Of a DNA stretch of 64,000 nucleotides, positions 25,901-33,897 are shown in pieces. The DNA lies in contig JANRKU010000051.1 of assembly GCA_033763335.1 (NCBI GenBank), positions 12,903-76,902 on the forward strand, in the 5' to 3' direction. A program made the position numbers and the translations under genes. The notes beneath the pieces are model-generated. The model searched no databases. It worked only from the letters and a program-made list of their open reading frames with translations, and was not told where the DNA came from. This DNA comes from GCA-2794515 sp033763335 (GTDB lineage: Bacteria; Chloroflexota; Anaerolineae; Aggregatilineales; Phototrophicaceae). Position 1 is the stretch's first letter. Each line of letters begins with the position of its first letter.

Positions 25901-26328
25901 TTCTCAACTCTATCCACATTACTAATCCATAGAACTTGTGCGAGGGTGACAGTACGGTTTTGCGATGTGTCATAAAAAACTGCCAACAATACACTATGCG
26001 ATTGGCTATCACGGAGGGTATTTGCTTTAGCCTCAATAGCAGTATCGCCACGAGAACGGCTATATTGCCCCCGCACATAGGTGCGCTCAGAACGTTCACG
26101 CCCACTACCTGCCCCAGAAGCAAGATTATAATTCCGTTGGCGTGAATCCACCAAGAGGGTTAATAAAGCATCAACAACCGTAGATTTACCAGAACCATTT
26201 GCACCAGTCAAAACAGCCGTCTGGCACTCAGGGTTCATCACCCAAATTTCTTTGTCAAATGTTCCCCAATTATAAATCTCTAGGCGTTGAAGCCGAAAAC
26301 CACTTTGTTCATCAAACAGATTCCCCAT
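22993..26328 (-). CDS. jetC: Wadjet SMC-like ATPase JetC
   Basis: A 1111-residue MukB/SMC-type motor. Walker A is GANGSGKST (residues 42-50), long coiled coils rich in Gln, Leu, Glu and Arg fill the middle, the ABC signature is KSGGQKAKLAY (about residue 993), and Walker B is FVVIDEAFSKLDD (about residue 1035). It extrudes DNA loops and senses small circles together with JetA and JetB. Three in-frame ATG codons sit at 26334, 26331 and 26328; the last has the best spacing to AGAGG. The start overlaps jetB by about 20 bases. All ATPase motifs are intact. Confidence 0.93.
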   Translation of the reverse strand: MGNLFDEQSGFRLQRLEIYNWGTFDKEIWVMNPECQTAVLTGANGSGKSTVVDALLTLLVDSRQRNYNLASGAGSGRERSERTYVRGQYSRSRGDTAIEAKANTLRDSQSHSVLLAVFYDTSQNRTVTLAQVLWISNVDRVEKRFYIASHDLCIEKHFPQRHLTIRDFPQPLQKDIAIFSSFTEYINSARKALGLSGKAKALSLFNETVAVKDIASLNTFVREHMLDKGNPEEKVEALRTQYRELNEAYASIQRASSQLRILSPLVKAGNEYIRYQDQIARYETAKILVPFYVASRARDLLVTAINQTQQKYDVEQSHLARIDTELSNLREQLERVKISIAQDSVGQEKREIQGKIHPLKGQIQALKRAADRYDENAQSLLLPTYRTEDDFYENRTNAKQLQQTLIDTIQNFELQRSTYEIDQRDLIAQSKLLDTEIQYLRVNPSNIPQNIAKIRQMICDDLFISADELLFVGELLKVRDEDAQWEGALERLFNNFAQDLIVPESLYQQVSRYVNENNLKGRLIYHRVDPLKRPERVLERRNEQTRHEMAYEKLEILANTPYHDWLVHNLMQRFDYVCCYDLSDFQQVQRGITLQGQIKHNTSRHEKDDRHTLNDRSRYVLGWDNRPKLRQLERELDDLSRRLAKLDNEIQKIKTDLDRNRRDVSTIENLLNYQLFSEIDWRTPQSEYDMLERRLTELDQQSQQLKQLENQRDKLQGEIHEKTHQRDKITGDIGVLKNQIKIYGTQLTREKQILDSSSDEHSRLWEQVGTIIEEIDKDPLTIESVNNRTNQLEVSIQRGINSFRGLQGQLETTIVNAMNTFRRDYPDIGVSMTADLSSLDAFLQIYNRLETDDLPRYQDRFKDMLDRTVTRGIQMFYGHLTEQERQIDKSIAELNDSLAQVDYGGGSIIHLIADRTNDPEINDFLRDLRACFVDVGDNSDEERNRAYNRIKLLIEHFDNDPNWMRRVTDVRRWRMFAAEQIDSNGLQVDYYNDSSGKSGGQKAKLAYTILASAIAHQYGLQDAMPNNRTFRFVVIDEAFSKLDDDNARFAMKLFAQLGLQLLVVTPMQQLHVIEGFVEAYHVVVNNNEGSYSRLFNLTQSEYRQRQREFRN

Positions 26329-26923
26329 CATCATCCTCTAATTCTGAAACATGATTTTGTTGTATATAATGTTGCAAGCGTGATTTAATGTCTTCCAATT
26401 CATCCGCGCTAATTTTTGCCCGAAGCAACGGGCGAACCTCAAATCTTTTATCATTGCGTTCAGTTAAGAAGCCATATTTTTTGAGGCGATTCATACTATT
26501 CAAAAGACTCTGGTCTGTTCGGCGTGCATCAGATGTGTTATCTACAAAAACACGGTACATTTCTGTAATTTCATCTATACTTAAAATGAGTCTGTTACCA
26601 TCTAAATCACGCATTTCATGCTCATCTAACCGCTCACGTAATAAGACCAAAAGCAATGTATCGGGAAAAGATAAATTACGCCGATTAGTCAAAGCTGGAA
26701 GCGAACTAGGTTGGTCATCATCACGACTCTGGTCATAAAGATAGGCAAAATTACCAATTTCATCTAGATGAATTCCCAAGCCAATTTTGGCTAAATATTC
26801 ACGAATTGGTAATTCATAATCACGAATTTGCATCCATGCAGGGTCATCGTGATAAACCACCCCTTTCAACAATTTTCGGATGGCGACAGCATACAATTCG
26901 AATTTAGGGAGATTATCAGGCAT
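26312..26923 (-). CDS. jetB: Wadjet MukE-like subunit JetB
   Basis: A 203-residue DUF4194 protein, equivalent to the KITE/MukE subunit. It is a winged-helix type with the patterns LPIREYLAKIGLGIHLDE and LLLVLLRERLDEHE, and ends in an acidic tail (ELEDDDGESV). It bridges JetA and the JetC heads. It is 13 bases downstream of jetA and overlaps jetC. Confidence 0.88.
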   Translation of the reverse strand: MPDNLPKFELYAVAIRKLLKGVVYHDDPAWMQIRDYELPIREYLAKIGLGIHLDEIGNFAYLYDQSRDDDQPSSLPALTNRRNLSFPDTLLLVLLRERLDEHEMRDLDGNRLILSIDEITEMYRVFVDNTSDARRTDQSLLNSMNRLKKYGFLTERNDKRFEVRPLLRAKISADELEDIKSRLQHYIQQNHVSELEDDDGESV

Positions 26924-26936
26924 GGGTTATATCCAT

Positions 26937-28394
26937 TTATTTAGTTTCTCTTCGGAAAATAACTCGTGGAACAATCACATCTCTTTCATCGCCTATATGT
27001 GTTTTGATAGAAATAATATCTTGTATGTTACGGTCAACCAAATGATTTGGTTCATCAGTCGCAATCATTAAATATGCAATTACTTCTGCAATACCATGTG
27101 TAATTGGATAACTGGTAATCACCTCACTTAAAGTGACTTCTTTGCGACTCATCAACATGCGTTTGATATTTTCATGTAGGAGTGTATCATCAATGTAAAA
27201 TGTGCTATATAGGGTCATAAGTGCGTCATCATCAATTAAATTAGATGCACTATATGGACGCTCAGTCATTATAATTTGTTCGGCAGGGGTATATAGAGGG
27301 CGTTCTAAAGGCAGTTCAATATTTGGCTCACCTTCAATTGTATAAAAAGTACGAGGTGAATTGAACAATGATAAATGGCTCAATTGGCTAATCATGTGCT
27401 TTATTTCGCGTGAAAGGGTTTGTATCCGCCGACTTTCGGTGATATTGCGCGTATCTACAATACGCCTTAAATGCTCTGCAAGACGCTGGTTTGATTGATT
27501 AACACGCTCACCAGCATCTAATAGATGCGATGTCAGGCGTTGTAAAATAACATTCTCACCAACAAATGGCGTAAGGCGTTGCATATCAAAGATATTACGA
27601 ATCAATTCATCAAAACGTCCGCGTTGTTCGGGGTGTATAAGTAATTCATAAAAAGCACGAAAACTCTGTCCCTCATCACTTAATTCTAATTGCTCATCTG
27701 CATCTAAAGCACTACCAAGAATTTCACCGCGTCGAATATTTGGGTTTAATTGTGCTTGTTGAATAGTGCGTGCCATATCACGAAATCGCTCTTCAACAAG
27801 GCTAAAATCACGCAGAAGTTGGCTTGCCATCTCTGAAATATGATTCAAGCGTTCTTTAATTTGGACATCGCTTAAACCATCTACTTGCCCTGTCTCTTGA
27901 ATTCGCTCAATTTCTATATCAATTTGGTTGCGCTGACTATAAAGCATGTGCAACCGTTTTTCGACATCTTCTGTACTACGAGTAACAATATCATCCAGTA
28001 ATGAGAGAATATTCATCAAACGGGATTCTGTACCGATGATTTTACGATTTTGTAATTCCTCAAACCAGCCTATCAAACGCTCACCATGCTGTGAAAGTTG
28101 AATGATATATCCATCATGATGAATAATTCTGCGAATCAGATTCGACTCATTAATCCACTGATTTATATAATAATCTGCATCATGTCTGTGTTGATTATCT
28201 TCTATCAGAGTATTATTGGTGTTTTCAATATAATTATCGAGTTGTTCACGAAAAATATCATAGGGGAGTGATACTTGATGTTTACGTTTGAAGGCAAGAT
28301 GTAAAAACGAAACAGCTAACGGTAGCCACTCTTTACGAAGTGCCAAGATAGAAGCATCTGTTTTATGGAGTTCTGTAATCGAATAGTAATCCAT
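26937..28394 (-). CDS. jetA: Wadjet MukF-like subunit JetA
   Basis: A 485-residue DUF3375 protein, the kleisin of the Wadjet complex and the first gene of the operon. The N-terminal winged-helix part is followed by a helical region with MNILSLLDDIVTRSTEDVEKRL and a long coiled stretch, then the C-terminal domain that touches the JetC head. Gene order and protein lengths match type I Wadjet. The duplicated hairpin segment begins about 48 bases upstream of the start. Confidence 0.9.
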   Translation of the reverse strand: MDYYSITELHKTDASILALRKEWLPLAVSFLHLAFKRKHQVSLPYDIFREQLDNYIENTNNTLIEDNQHRHDADYYINQWINESNLIRRIIHHDGYIIQLSQHGERLIGWFEELQNRKIIGTESRLMNILSLLDDIVTRSTEDVEKRLHMLYSQRNQIDIEIERIQETGQVDGLSDVQIKERLNHISEMASQLLRDFSLVEERFRDMARTIQQAQLNPNIRRGEILGSALDADEQLELSDEGQSFRAFYELLIHPEQRGRFDELIRNIFDMQRLTPFVGENVILQRLTSHLLDAGERVNQSNQRLAEHLRRIVDTRNITESRRIQTLSREIKHMISQLSHLSLFNSPRTFYTIEGEPNIELPLERPLYTPAEQIIMTERPYSASNLIDDDALMTLYSTFYIDDTLLHENIKRMLMSRKEVTLSEVITSYPITHGIAEVIAYLMIATDEPNHLVDRNIQDIISIKTHIGDERDVIVPRVIFRRETK

Positions 28395-28441
28395 AATACC
28401 CCAAAAGCAGTTATTAAATGAGTTTATTTATTCTAAAATAA

Positions 28442-28596
28442 AAAGAGTCTTGATACAATTGTTTATAAAGGACTCTTTCATGGAACATGCTTTAGTGCGT
28501 AAATAGGCATATCTGCAATCTATATGATATGCCTATATATCCAAAGAAGGTGTGATACTCCAATAGAATATGTTCACAGAGCAACTTGTAGACTAC
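28442..28596. repeat. Duplicated segment, copy 2
   Basis: This segment repeats in order the elements found at 20596-20905: a hairpin (AAAGAGTC/GACTCTTT), ATGGAACATGCT, TTAGTGC, the ATAGGCATATC/GATATGCCTAT inverted repeat, and the first 20 codons of the gene at 20846. Here the parts are contiguous, whereas copy 1 carries a 154-bp insert (20647-20800) holding the copA remnant. The two copies bracket jetABCD in direct orientation. Confidence 0.75.
28537..28596 (+). pseudogene. Dead 5' fragment of the hypothetical gene at 20846
   Basis: Codons 1-20 match the gene at 20846, but the start is ATA and codon 10 is TAG. Beyond codon 20 the two sequences are unrelated. The rest of 28597-28764 shows no gene; it holds a TATACT box at 28697-28702 that could serve the large toxin gene. 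Confidence 0.65.
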
Positions 28597-28764
28597 CTCA
28601 ATCCTGAAATGCCTATAAAATCGTTTGAAACGTTACAGGTCGCTAACAATAGAGGAATCGTAGGACTTTAGTCATCTTCTAGGCTGGAAATTAGAGTATA
28701 CTAGGCTAATATAACTATTAGCACAACACACATATGATACCGTTTAGATGTAGGGGTTACTCCA

Positions 28765-31700
28765 TTGTTCAAAAAACATGTACTCATTCTTGTTGTCTTA
28801 TTCTGCCTCACCTCAATTACTGTCATTACGACACCTGCCCAACCTGCCCAAGCCTATGGGGTCATTGGCGAACCATGTTCGGTTTCGTGGATAGATTATA
28901 CAATCGACCCATTAGGTGTTATCGTAGATAACACTTGGCTGGATAGTTGCCCGTTAAATTGTTTTGGTGATATTGCAGGGGATTATCATGATCAGAGCAA
29001 TGTTTGGTGTGTGGAATCTGTGCCACCACCCAATCTACCCGGTATTAACGTCATACCAGATAATTATTGCTCTGCCGATCCAACCCGCACCGTGGTACTC
29101 AACACATTAGGCACACTTGGCACACGATTTGAGATTGAAGGTCCAACAGGGATTTTTGATACGACCACCTATACCTTCATGAGCCTCGCAGAAGGTGAAC
29201 ATCGTTTTCGCGCACGGGCGCATAATGCGGGTGGGTCAAGCGAGTGGACGGAATGGGCAATTGTTGCACAGGATTATAGCGCACCCATCACCACCCCACA
29301 TTTTGTCGGATTGATGGGTGACAATAATTGGTATACCACCCCCGTAACGGTCAGTTTTACGGCAAATGATGCTCAGTGTTTTGGGGTTAGCCAAACACTT
29401 TATGATGTGAATGGCATATCAGCATCTTATACAGGTGCGCCTTTTACCGTTGGTAGCGAAGGGGTTAATACACTCAGTTTTTATTCAACCGATGGACATC
29501 ATCCAGAAGCACCCCAATCTACGACCATCCAAATAGATAGTATCCCACCCGATTTAGCGATTACACCCGACCGACCCGTGGATGCCAGCAGTGGCTGGTG
29601 GAATGCCCCAGTGAGTTTCATCATCCAAGCATCCGATGCCACCAGTGGTATTTTGAGCATTGAGCAAGATGTGAATGGGTCTGGACTCACCCCCTACACA
29701 GGTGTTATCTCTTTTGTGACAGATGGTGTCCATTCGTTGGATGCTCAAGCCATTGATAATGCAGGTCATGAAAATTATACTGGCGTGGTCATTCAGATTG
29801 ACAGCGTTGCCCCTACCCTCGTCCCTGATGTGACTGGCACAACCAATGGCACAACATGGTTCATCTCACCACCAACTATGACCTTATCCGCCACCGATGC
29901 CACCAGTGGTGTCTTGGGATTGGGTTACATCGTCAATGGTGGTGGGATGACTCTATATACCGCCCCTGTGAGTTTCACCCAAGATGGCGTGTATGATGTC
30001 CAAGCGATTGCATTAGATGTGGCACAAAACACCACCACTGAATCCTTTCAAATTGCCTACGACAGCACCGCACCACAACTGAGCATTAACCTTGTTGGGG
30101 ATAAGGGTGAAAACGGCTGGTTCATCTCACCACCATCCTTCGTTGTAACCGCCAGCGATACGACCAGTCAAGTCGGGAGCATTGGCTACACCGTAGATAA
30201 TGGCGGTTGGAATACCTACACCACACCAGTGACCATAACCCGTGAAGGGTTGTATGGCTTATTCGTTGAAGTCCGCGATGTGGCGACCAATTCCACCGCA
30301 CACAGTTTCCAAATCGGCTACGACATCACCCCACCCCAGACCAATGCGGTACTCACCGAAACTGAAGATGGGATGGTCATAACCCTCAATCGTTGGGATG
30401 GTGTGAGTGGATTCGCCCTCACCCGCATGGCGATTAATGGTGTGTGGCAAGATTACCATCACCCTATGACCGTGACCGAAAAAGGCATGTATTGGGTACA
30501 ATTCTTCACCACCGACTTTGCGGGCAATATCGAAGCGGAAAAAATGACCACATTCACGATTGAAGAAGCGGGTGTGATGGTCATCCAAAATCCGCCTGTG
30601 GTGAGCATTTTGCCACCATCCAACCCACCCAACATCCCACCCTTCGAGACCGATGATGATTTCCCACCAAATCTGGGTGATGAAACCCTGTATTATGTTT
30701 CACCACCACCTGTAGTAAAAACACCACCAAATGTTGTCATCAATCCGCGCATCACCACCACTGGCAATGACGGGAAACACAACGGCAATACCGAAACAAC
30801 GCTACATGGCGACCCCAATATTAATCGTCCACCTGTCATCCGTGAAAGTGTCGAAATCGTCATTTCCGAAGCAGTGTTCCCACCCATTACCAATCCTCCT
30901 GTCGGACATCCGCCACGTATTAGCACCCTGCCCTTCATCCGAGAACGAGACAATAGTGACGATACCCCTATCTCACAAGAGGCGAATAATGGTGGTAATA
31001 CCATCCGATTTATTCCAGAAATTATGGATGATGGCGAGTTATTTTTAGAGGATAACCCTGAATCTGCCGTCATCTATGACCCATTAACCAGTGACACCAC
31101 TTCATCATCATCTCCCGCCAATGGACTCTTAGCCATTCTTGGGGTCGTCGCAGGGGCGGGTGCATTAACCTTGACTGCCACGGCAATTGCCAAAAAGAAA
31201 GAGCAAGAGGCACAGCAAGCCCAAGCCTTAGCCGATTTGCAAGCACAACAAGCAACCCAAGCGCAAAATGCGACTACCAATTGGGATGCGAACCAACTCA
31301 AACAGACCGAAGCGACACAAACCGTGATGTTAGCTGGCAAACAGAGCCAAGCCAACAAGAACTACTGGGCGGCGTATGCCATTTGGAAGGCGAAAGTCGC
31401 AGAGGCACAGGCTCGCAGACGGGCGCAGGAATTGGCTCGTAGACAGGCTGAGGCAGAAACACAGCTGAGACAATTAGTGAATCAATATGGCAATTTGCTT
31501 CGATTATTGCTGGTATTGGGTGTCGTGGTTTTTACATTACTTTCATTGATACCACAACCAATAAAACCCCGCGATGACATTTATGCCAAGCCACTTATTC
31601 CAGAACAATCACAAACGGCTTGTATAAGTATGCGATTTATTCCACCTTGGTTAAAGTTTATGCTTTGTATGTTGTCAGGTTCTGTCGTATTATCACCTGC

Positions 31701-32394
31701 TGATGAGCTGGCGATGTCTGTATATTTCAATACAATTATACTAGATATGAATGAATTGGCAGCACGCGATTTAGTAATCGCCCAAGCTAGGACACAAATT
31801 GCTACAGCGGTGGATGAAGCGAGGCAGGAAGATGCCAAAATGCCTACTAAACACATGGCGCTAGGATTTGGTGATGAGAGGTTAATAAATCTTACTATTA
31901 ACCTAAATCTTTTGCTAAATTCAAATGGAGTTACTGTTCATGCTTATTATGTTGTTCCAACTAATAATCAAGAAGCCAGAAATCATTTACAGCAATATAT
32001 GATTACTATTTTTAGAGCAAACCCATCAGACCCCCCTACTTTTCTCCCATCAGATGTTGTTCCTGATTGGAATGGTGCTGGTATAACAAATGATACGCTA
32101 TTTTCTAGCAGGTTTTTGGATGTAGCTAGAAAAGTTTCTGTGATACATTTTAATTTAGATGGTATTGGGGGCGGTACACAAGCACTTGAATGGGCAAGAG
32201 AGAATGGTATAAAGATAGAAAAAGGAATGACATCCGTTCCATTACCGATTACTTCAAATGAGCTATTAACAATTGCAATGATGCCTGATTTATGTGCTAA
32301 AACTATATTTTATAGTTCTGGTGGCAGTATACCCTTAGCCCCACCACCTATACCGGATTTTGAATCAAAAGCAATAATTTGTGCTGGTTCTTGA
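28765..32394 (+). CDS. Exported repeat protein with C-terminal toxin-like domain
   Basis: A 1209-residue protein starting at TTG with AGGGG upstream. Parts in order: a signal peptide (1-30, ending QPAQA); a Cys-rich segment; an Ig-like domain; about five beta-sandwich repeats of 87-88 residues (about 175-603; recurring ATDATSG and DS.AP patterns); a long Pro-rich stretch (about 604-780); a membrane helix (785-806); a Gln/Ala/Lys/Arg-rich helical linker (807-910); a second membrane helix (911-930); and a C-terminal domain (935-1209). The C-domain has HMALGFGDERL, VIHFNLDG and an ending with ITSNELLTIAMMPD, recalling C-terminal toxin domains of RHS-type proteins. This resemblance is from memory. 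The C-domain DNA is more AT-rich than the rest. A putative immunity gene follows 21 bases later. Confidence 0.75.
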   Translation: MFKKHVLILVVLFCLTSITVITTPAQPAQAYGVIGEPCSVSWIDYTIDPLGVIVDNTWLDSCPLNCFGDIAGDYHDQSNVWCVESVPPPNLPGINVIPDNYCSADPTRTVVLNTLGTLGTRFEIEGPTGIFDTTTYTFMSLAEGEHRFRARAHNAGGSSEWTEWAIVAQDYSAPITTPHFVGLMGDNNWYTTPVTVSFTANDAQCFGVSQTLYDVNGISASYTGAPFTVGSEGVNTLSFYSTDGHHPEAPQSTTIQIDSIPPDLAITPDRPVDASSGWWNAPVSFIIQASDATSGILSIEQDVNGSGLTPYTGVISFVTDGVHSLDAQAIDNAGHENYTGVVIQIDSVAPTLVPDVTGTTNGTTWFISPPTMTLSATDATSGVLGLGYIVNGGGMTLYTAPVSFTQDGVYDVQAIALDVAQNTTTESFQIAYDSTAPQLSINLVGDKGENGWFISPPSFVVTASDTTSQVGSIGYTVDNGGWNTYTTPVTITREGLYGLFVEVRDVATNSTAHSFQIGYDITPPQTNAVLTETEDGMVITLNRWDGVSGFALTRMAINGVWQDYHHPMTVTEKGMYWVQFFTTDFAGNIEAEKMTTFTIEEAGVMVIQNPPVVSILPPSNPPNIPPFETDDDFPPNLGDETLYYVSPPPVVKTPPNVVINPRITTTGNDGKHNGNTETTLHGDPNINRPPVIRESVEIVISEAVFPPITNPPVGHPPRISTLPFIRERDNSDDTPISQEANNGGNTIRFIPEIMDDGELFLEDNPESAVIYDPLTSDTTSSSSPANGLLAILGVVAGAGALTLTATAIAKKKEQEAQQAQALADLQAQQATQAQNATTNWDANQLKQTEATQTVMLAGKQSQANKNYWAAYAIWKAKVAEAQARRRAQELARRQAEAETQLRQLVNQYGNLLRLLLVLGVVVFTLLSLIPQPIKPRDDIYAKPLIPEQSQTACISMRFIPPWLKFMLCMLSGSVVLSPADELAMSVYFNTIILDMNELAARDLVIAQARTQIATAVDEARQEDAKMPTKHMALGFGDERLINLTINLNLLLNSNGVTVHAYYVVPTNNQEARNHLQQYMITIFRANPSDPPTFLPSDVVPDWNGAGITNDTLFSSRFLDVARKVSVIHFNLDGIGGGTQALEWARENGIKIEKGMTSVPLPITSNELLTIAMMPDLCAKTIFYSSGGSIPLAPPPIPDFESKAIICAGS
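31243..31417 (+). repeat. 175-bp linker repeat, copy inside the large toxin gene
   Basis: This segment encodes the helical linker (from AQQATQAQNA to KVAEAQAR). It is repeated at 32882-33056 with the same length and about 15 mismatches, most of them silent. It is the natural crossover site for exchanging the C-terminal domain. Confidence 0.9.
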
Positions 32395-32415
32395 AATACT
32401 ATAGGAGATTTACTT

Positions 32416-32841
32416 ATGAGTGAAAAATTAATTGATGTGGCTACATTGCATCGTAAAGGATATATATACCTTATGAAGGGGAAAGAAAATATACTAGGAT
32501 TGCAAAACCCCGATGATTTTTCTTGTAATATACACTCCTATATTACAAGTCATAAAATTATGAAAATTTGGATACATGAAAAGAGTAGAGATTCAAATGG
32601 CTTTCTTATGCACTTAACAGGTGTTCATTATTTTTCAGGTTTTACAAATTGGCATGGGGCAAATTTTAGGCTGTTAACTGATGAAGAGTCCATGGCTTTT
32701 ACAGGAAGTCTAGGGCGAGATACTAATGGGTTTATTGTAGAAATCAATTCTGGAGTTAGTAAGATTTACATTTCATCTACCAAATTCGAACTTCAGATAG
32801 GTAATTATATACCTCAATTCATAGATGGTATTGAGGTATAA
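32416..32841 (+). CDS. Putative immunity protein of the large toxin
   Basis: A 141-residue soluble protein with no recognised family. It begins MSEKLIDVATLHRKGYIYLM, is rich in beta-type and aromatic residues (HYFSGFTNWHGANFRLL), and has no signal peptide. AGGAG lies 8 bases before the start. Its role as immunity protein rests on position only: a small AT-rich gene directly after a variable toxin domain and before an orphan cassette, the standard order in polymorphic toxin loci. Confidence 0.6.
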   Translation: MSEKLIDVATLHRKGYIYLMKGKENILGLQNPDDFSCNIHSYITSHKIMKIWIHEKSRDSNGFLMHLTGVHYFSGFTNWHGANFRLLTDEESMAFTGSLGRDTNGFIVEINSGVSKIYISSTKFELQIGNYIPQFIDGIEV

Positions 32842-32881
32842 TACATTATTATGATAAAAATAGTTATTTACTGTGTTATAG

Positions 32882-33056
32882 GCACAACAAGCGACCCAAG
32901 CCCAAAATGCGACTGCCAATTGGGATGCAAACCAACTGAAACAGACAGAAGCCACAGAAACCGTGATGTTGGCGGGTAAGCAGAGTCAAGCCAACAAGAA
33001 CTACTGGGCGGCATATGCCATTTGGAAGGTGAAAGTCGCAGAGGCACAGGCTCGCA
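32882..33056 (+). repeat. 175-bp linker repeat, orphan copy
   Basis: Directly preceded by an in-frame TAG at 32879-32881. It keeps the same reading frame as the copy in the large gene and continues without a stop into the orphan toxin domain. Confidence 0.9.
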
Positions 33057-33877
33057 TCATAAAACTCGCCCTTTTAATTGCCACAACACTGCTGGTTTTA
33101 TTGTCTAGTGGCTCTACACTTACATCTAAACTGGAAAATGCTGATTATTTAAAATTGATAACACCAGAAGCATCGTGCGGGGTACTTTATCCCGGTAATA
33201 CAATAGATGCGATGCGGTGTATTGAAGGAGCTCTAGGTGCCACCAGAGCATATGCGTTTAAAAATCACCTTGATAGGGTGATGGAAGAATTTGGAACCCT
33301 TGAATGTTGGTTCATTGGTATTAATTGCCCAAAACCAAATCTTGGCACAATACCCAGTTCCCCACCACAAATTCAAAATCTACCAATGCCAAGTCCTCTT
33401 GAAAATGACTATTTCAGAGATTTGTGGGATTATTTTCAGCGAGTTCTTCCACGGATTAATTTCGCTGATCCCGATGAACCTGATAACACTATCCTCGTTT
33501 CACATTATACAACCGAGTCAAGTGCTACTAAAATTTTAGCCGATAAAATTATAGACCCATCTTTCTCTGTTCGTGAACAACATGTTTATGTCTTTGAAGG
33601 ACGCTCAAATACAGAAAGAGCCCAAGAGGCTGGTGCGGTTTTTGTAGAGGCTCGTATTGTATTTTATGCAAGACCGTCAGAATTGGTACTCGACCCAGAA
33701 CAATCTAAGAGGCTGTCACTACAAAGATCTAACACAGATCCTTTAAGTATTTTTAATGTGACTGTCATTGGAGAAGCTAGAATGTTCATATTACCTGGAC
33801 CAGTTGATTTGAGCTGGCGTCAACCCTGTATTGAAAGACCTACAGGTTTCTTTGGCACATGGTCGAGATGTCCGTGA
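32882..33877 (+). CDS. Orphan toxin cassette, ADP-ribosyltransferase-like (HYD1 type)
   Basis: The frame is open for 331 codons from the linker copy to 33877 but lacks a proper start; the first candidates are GTG 32963 and ATG 32966 inside the linker, without a ribosome site. After the linker come a membrane helix (IIKLALLIATTLLVLLSSG), a proline-rich spacer and a C-domain. The domain contains LVSHYTTESSATKILADKII, then DPSF and HVYVFEG. This H-Y-T, I-x-PS, VYVF order resembles HYD1-type ADP-ribosyltransferase toxins (inferred from memory). The piece reads as a silent replacement for the C-terminus of the 28765 protein. The next gene is its putative immunity gene. Confidence 0.65.
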   Translation, partial: AQQATQAQNATANWDANQLKQTEATETVMLAGKQSQANKNYWAAYAIWKVKVAEAQARIIKLALLIATTLLVLLSSGSTLTSKLENADYLKLITPEASCGVLYPGNTIDAMRCIEGALGATRAYAFKNHLDRVMEEFGTLECWFIGINCPKPNLGTIPSSPPQIQNLPMPSPLENDYFRDLWDYFQRVLPRINFADPDEPDNTILVSHYTTESSATKILADKIIDPSFSVREQHVYVFEGRSNTERAQEAGAVFVEARIVFYARPSELVLDPEQSKRLSLQRSNTDPLSIFNVTVIGEARMFILPGPVDLSWRQPCIERPTGFFGTWSRCP

Positions 33878-33897
33878 TTTATAATAAGGATATAATG

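Noticed and set aside
30693..31358. Long antisense frames under the Pro-rich and linker part of the toxin gene
   Set aside because: They are mirror products of biased codons in the repeat gene; no ribosome site and no known domain.
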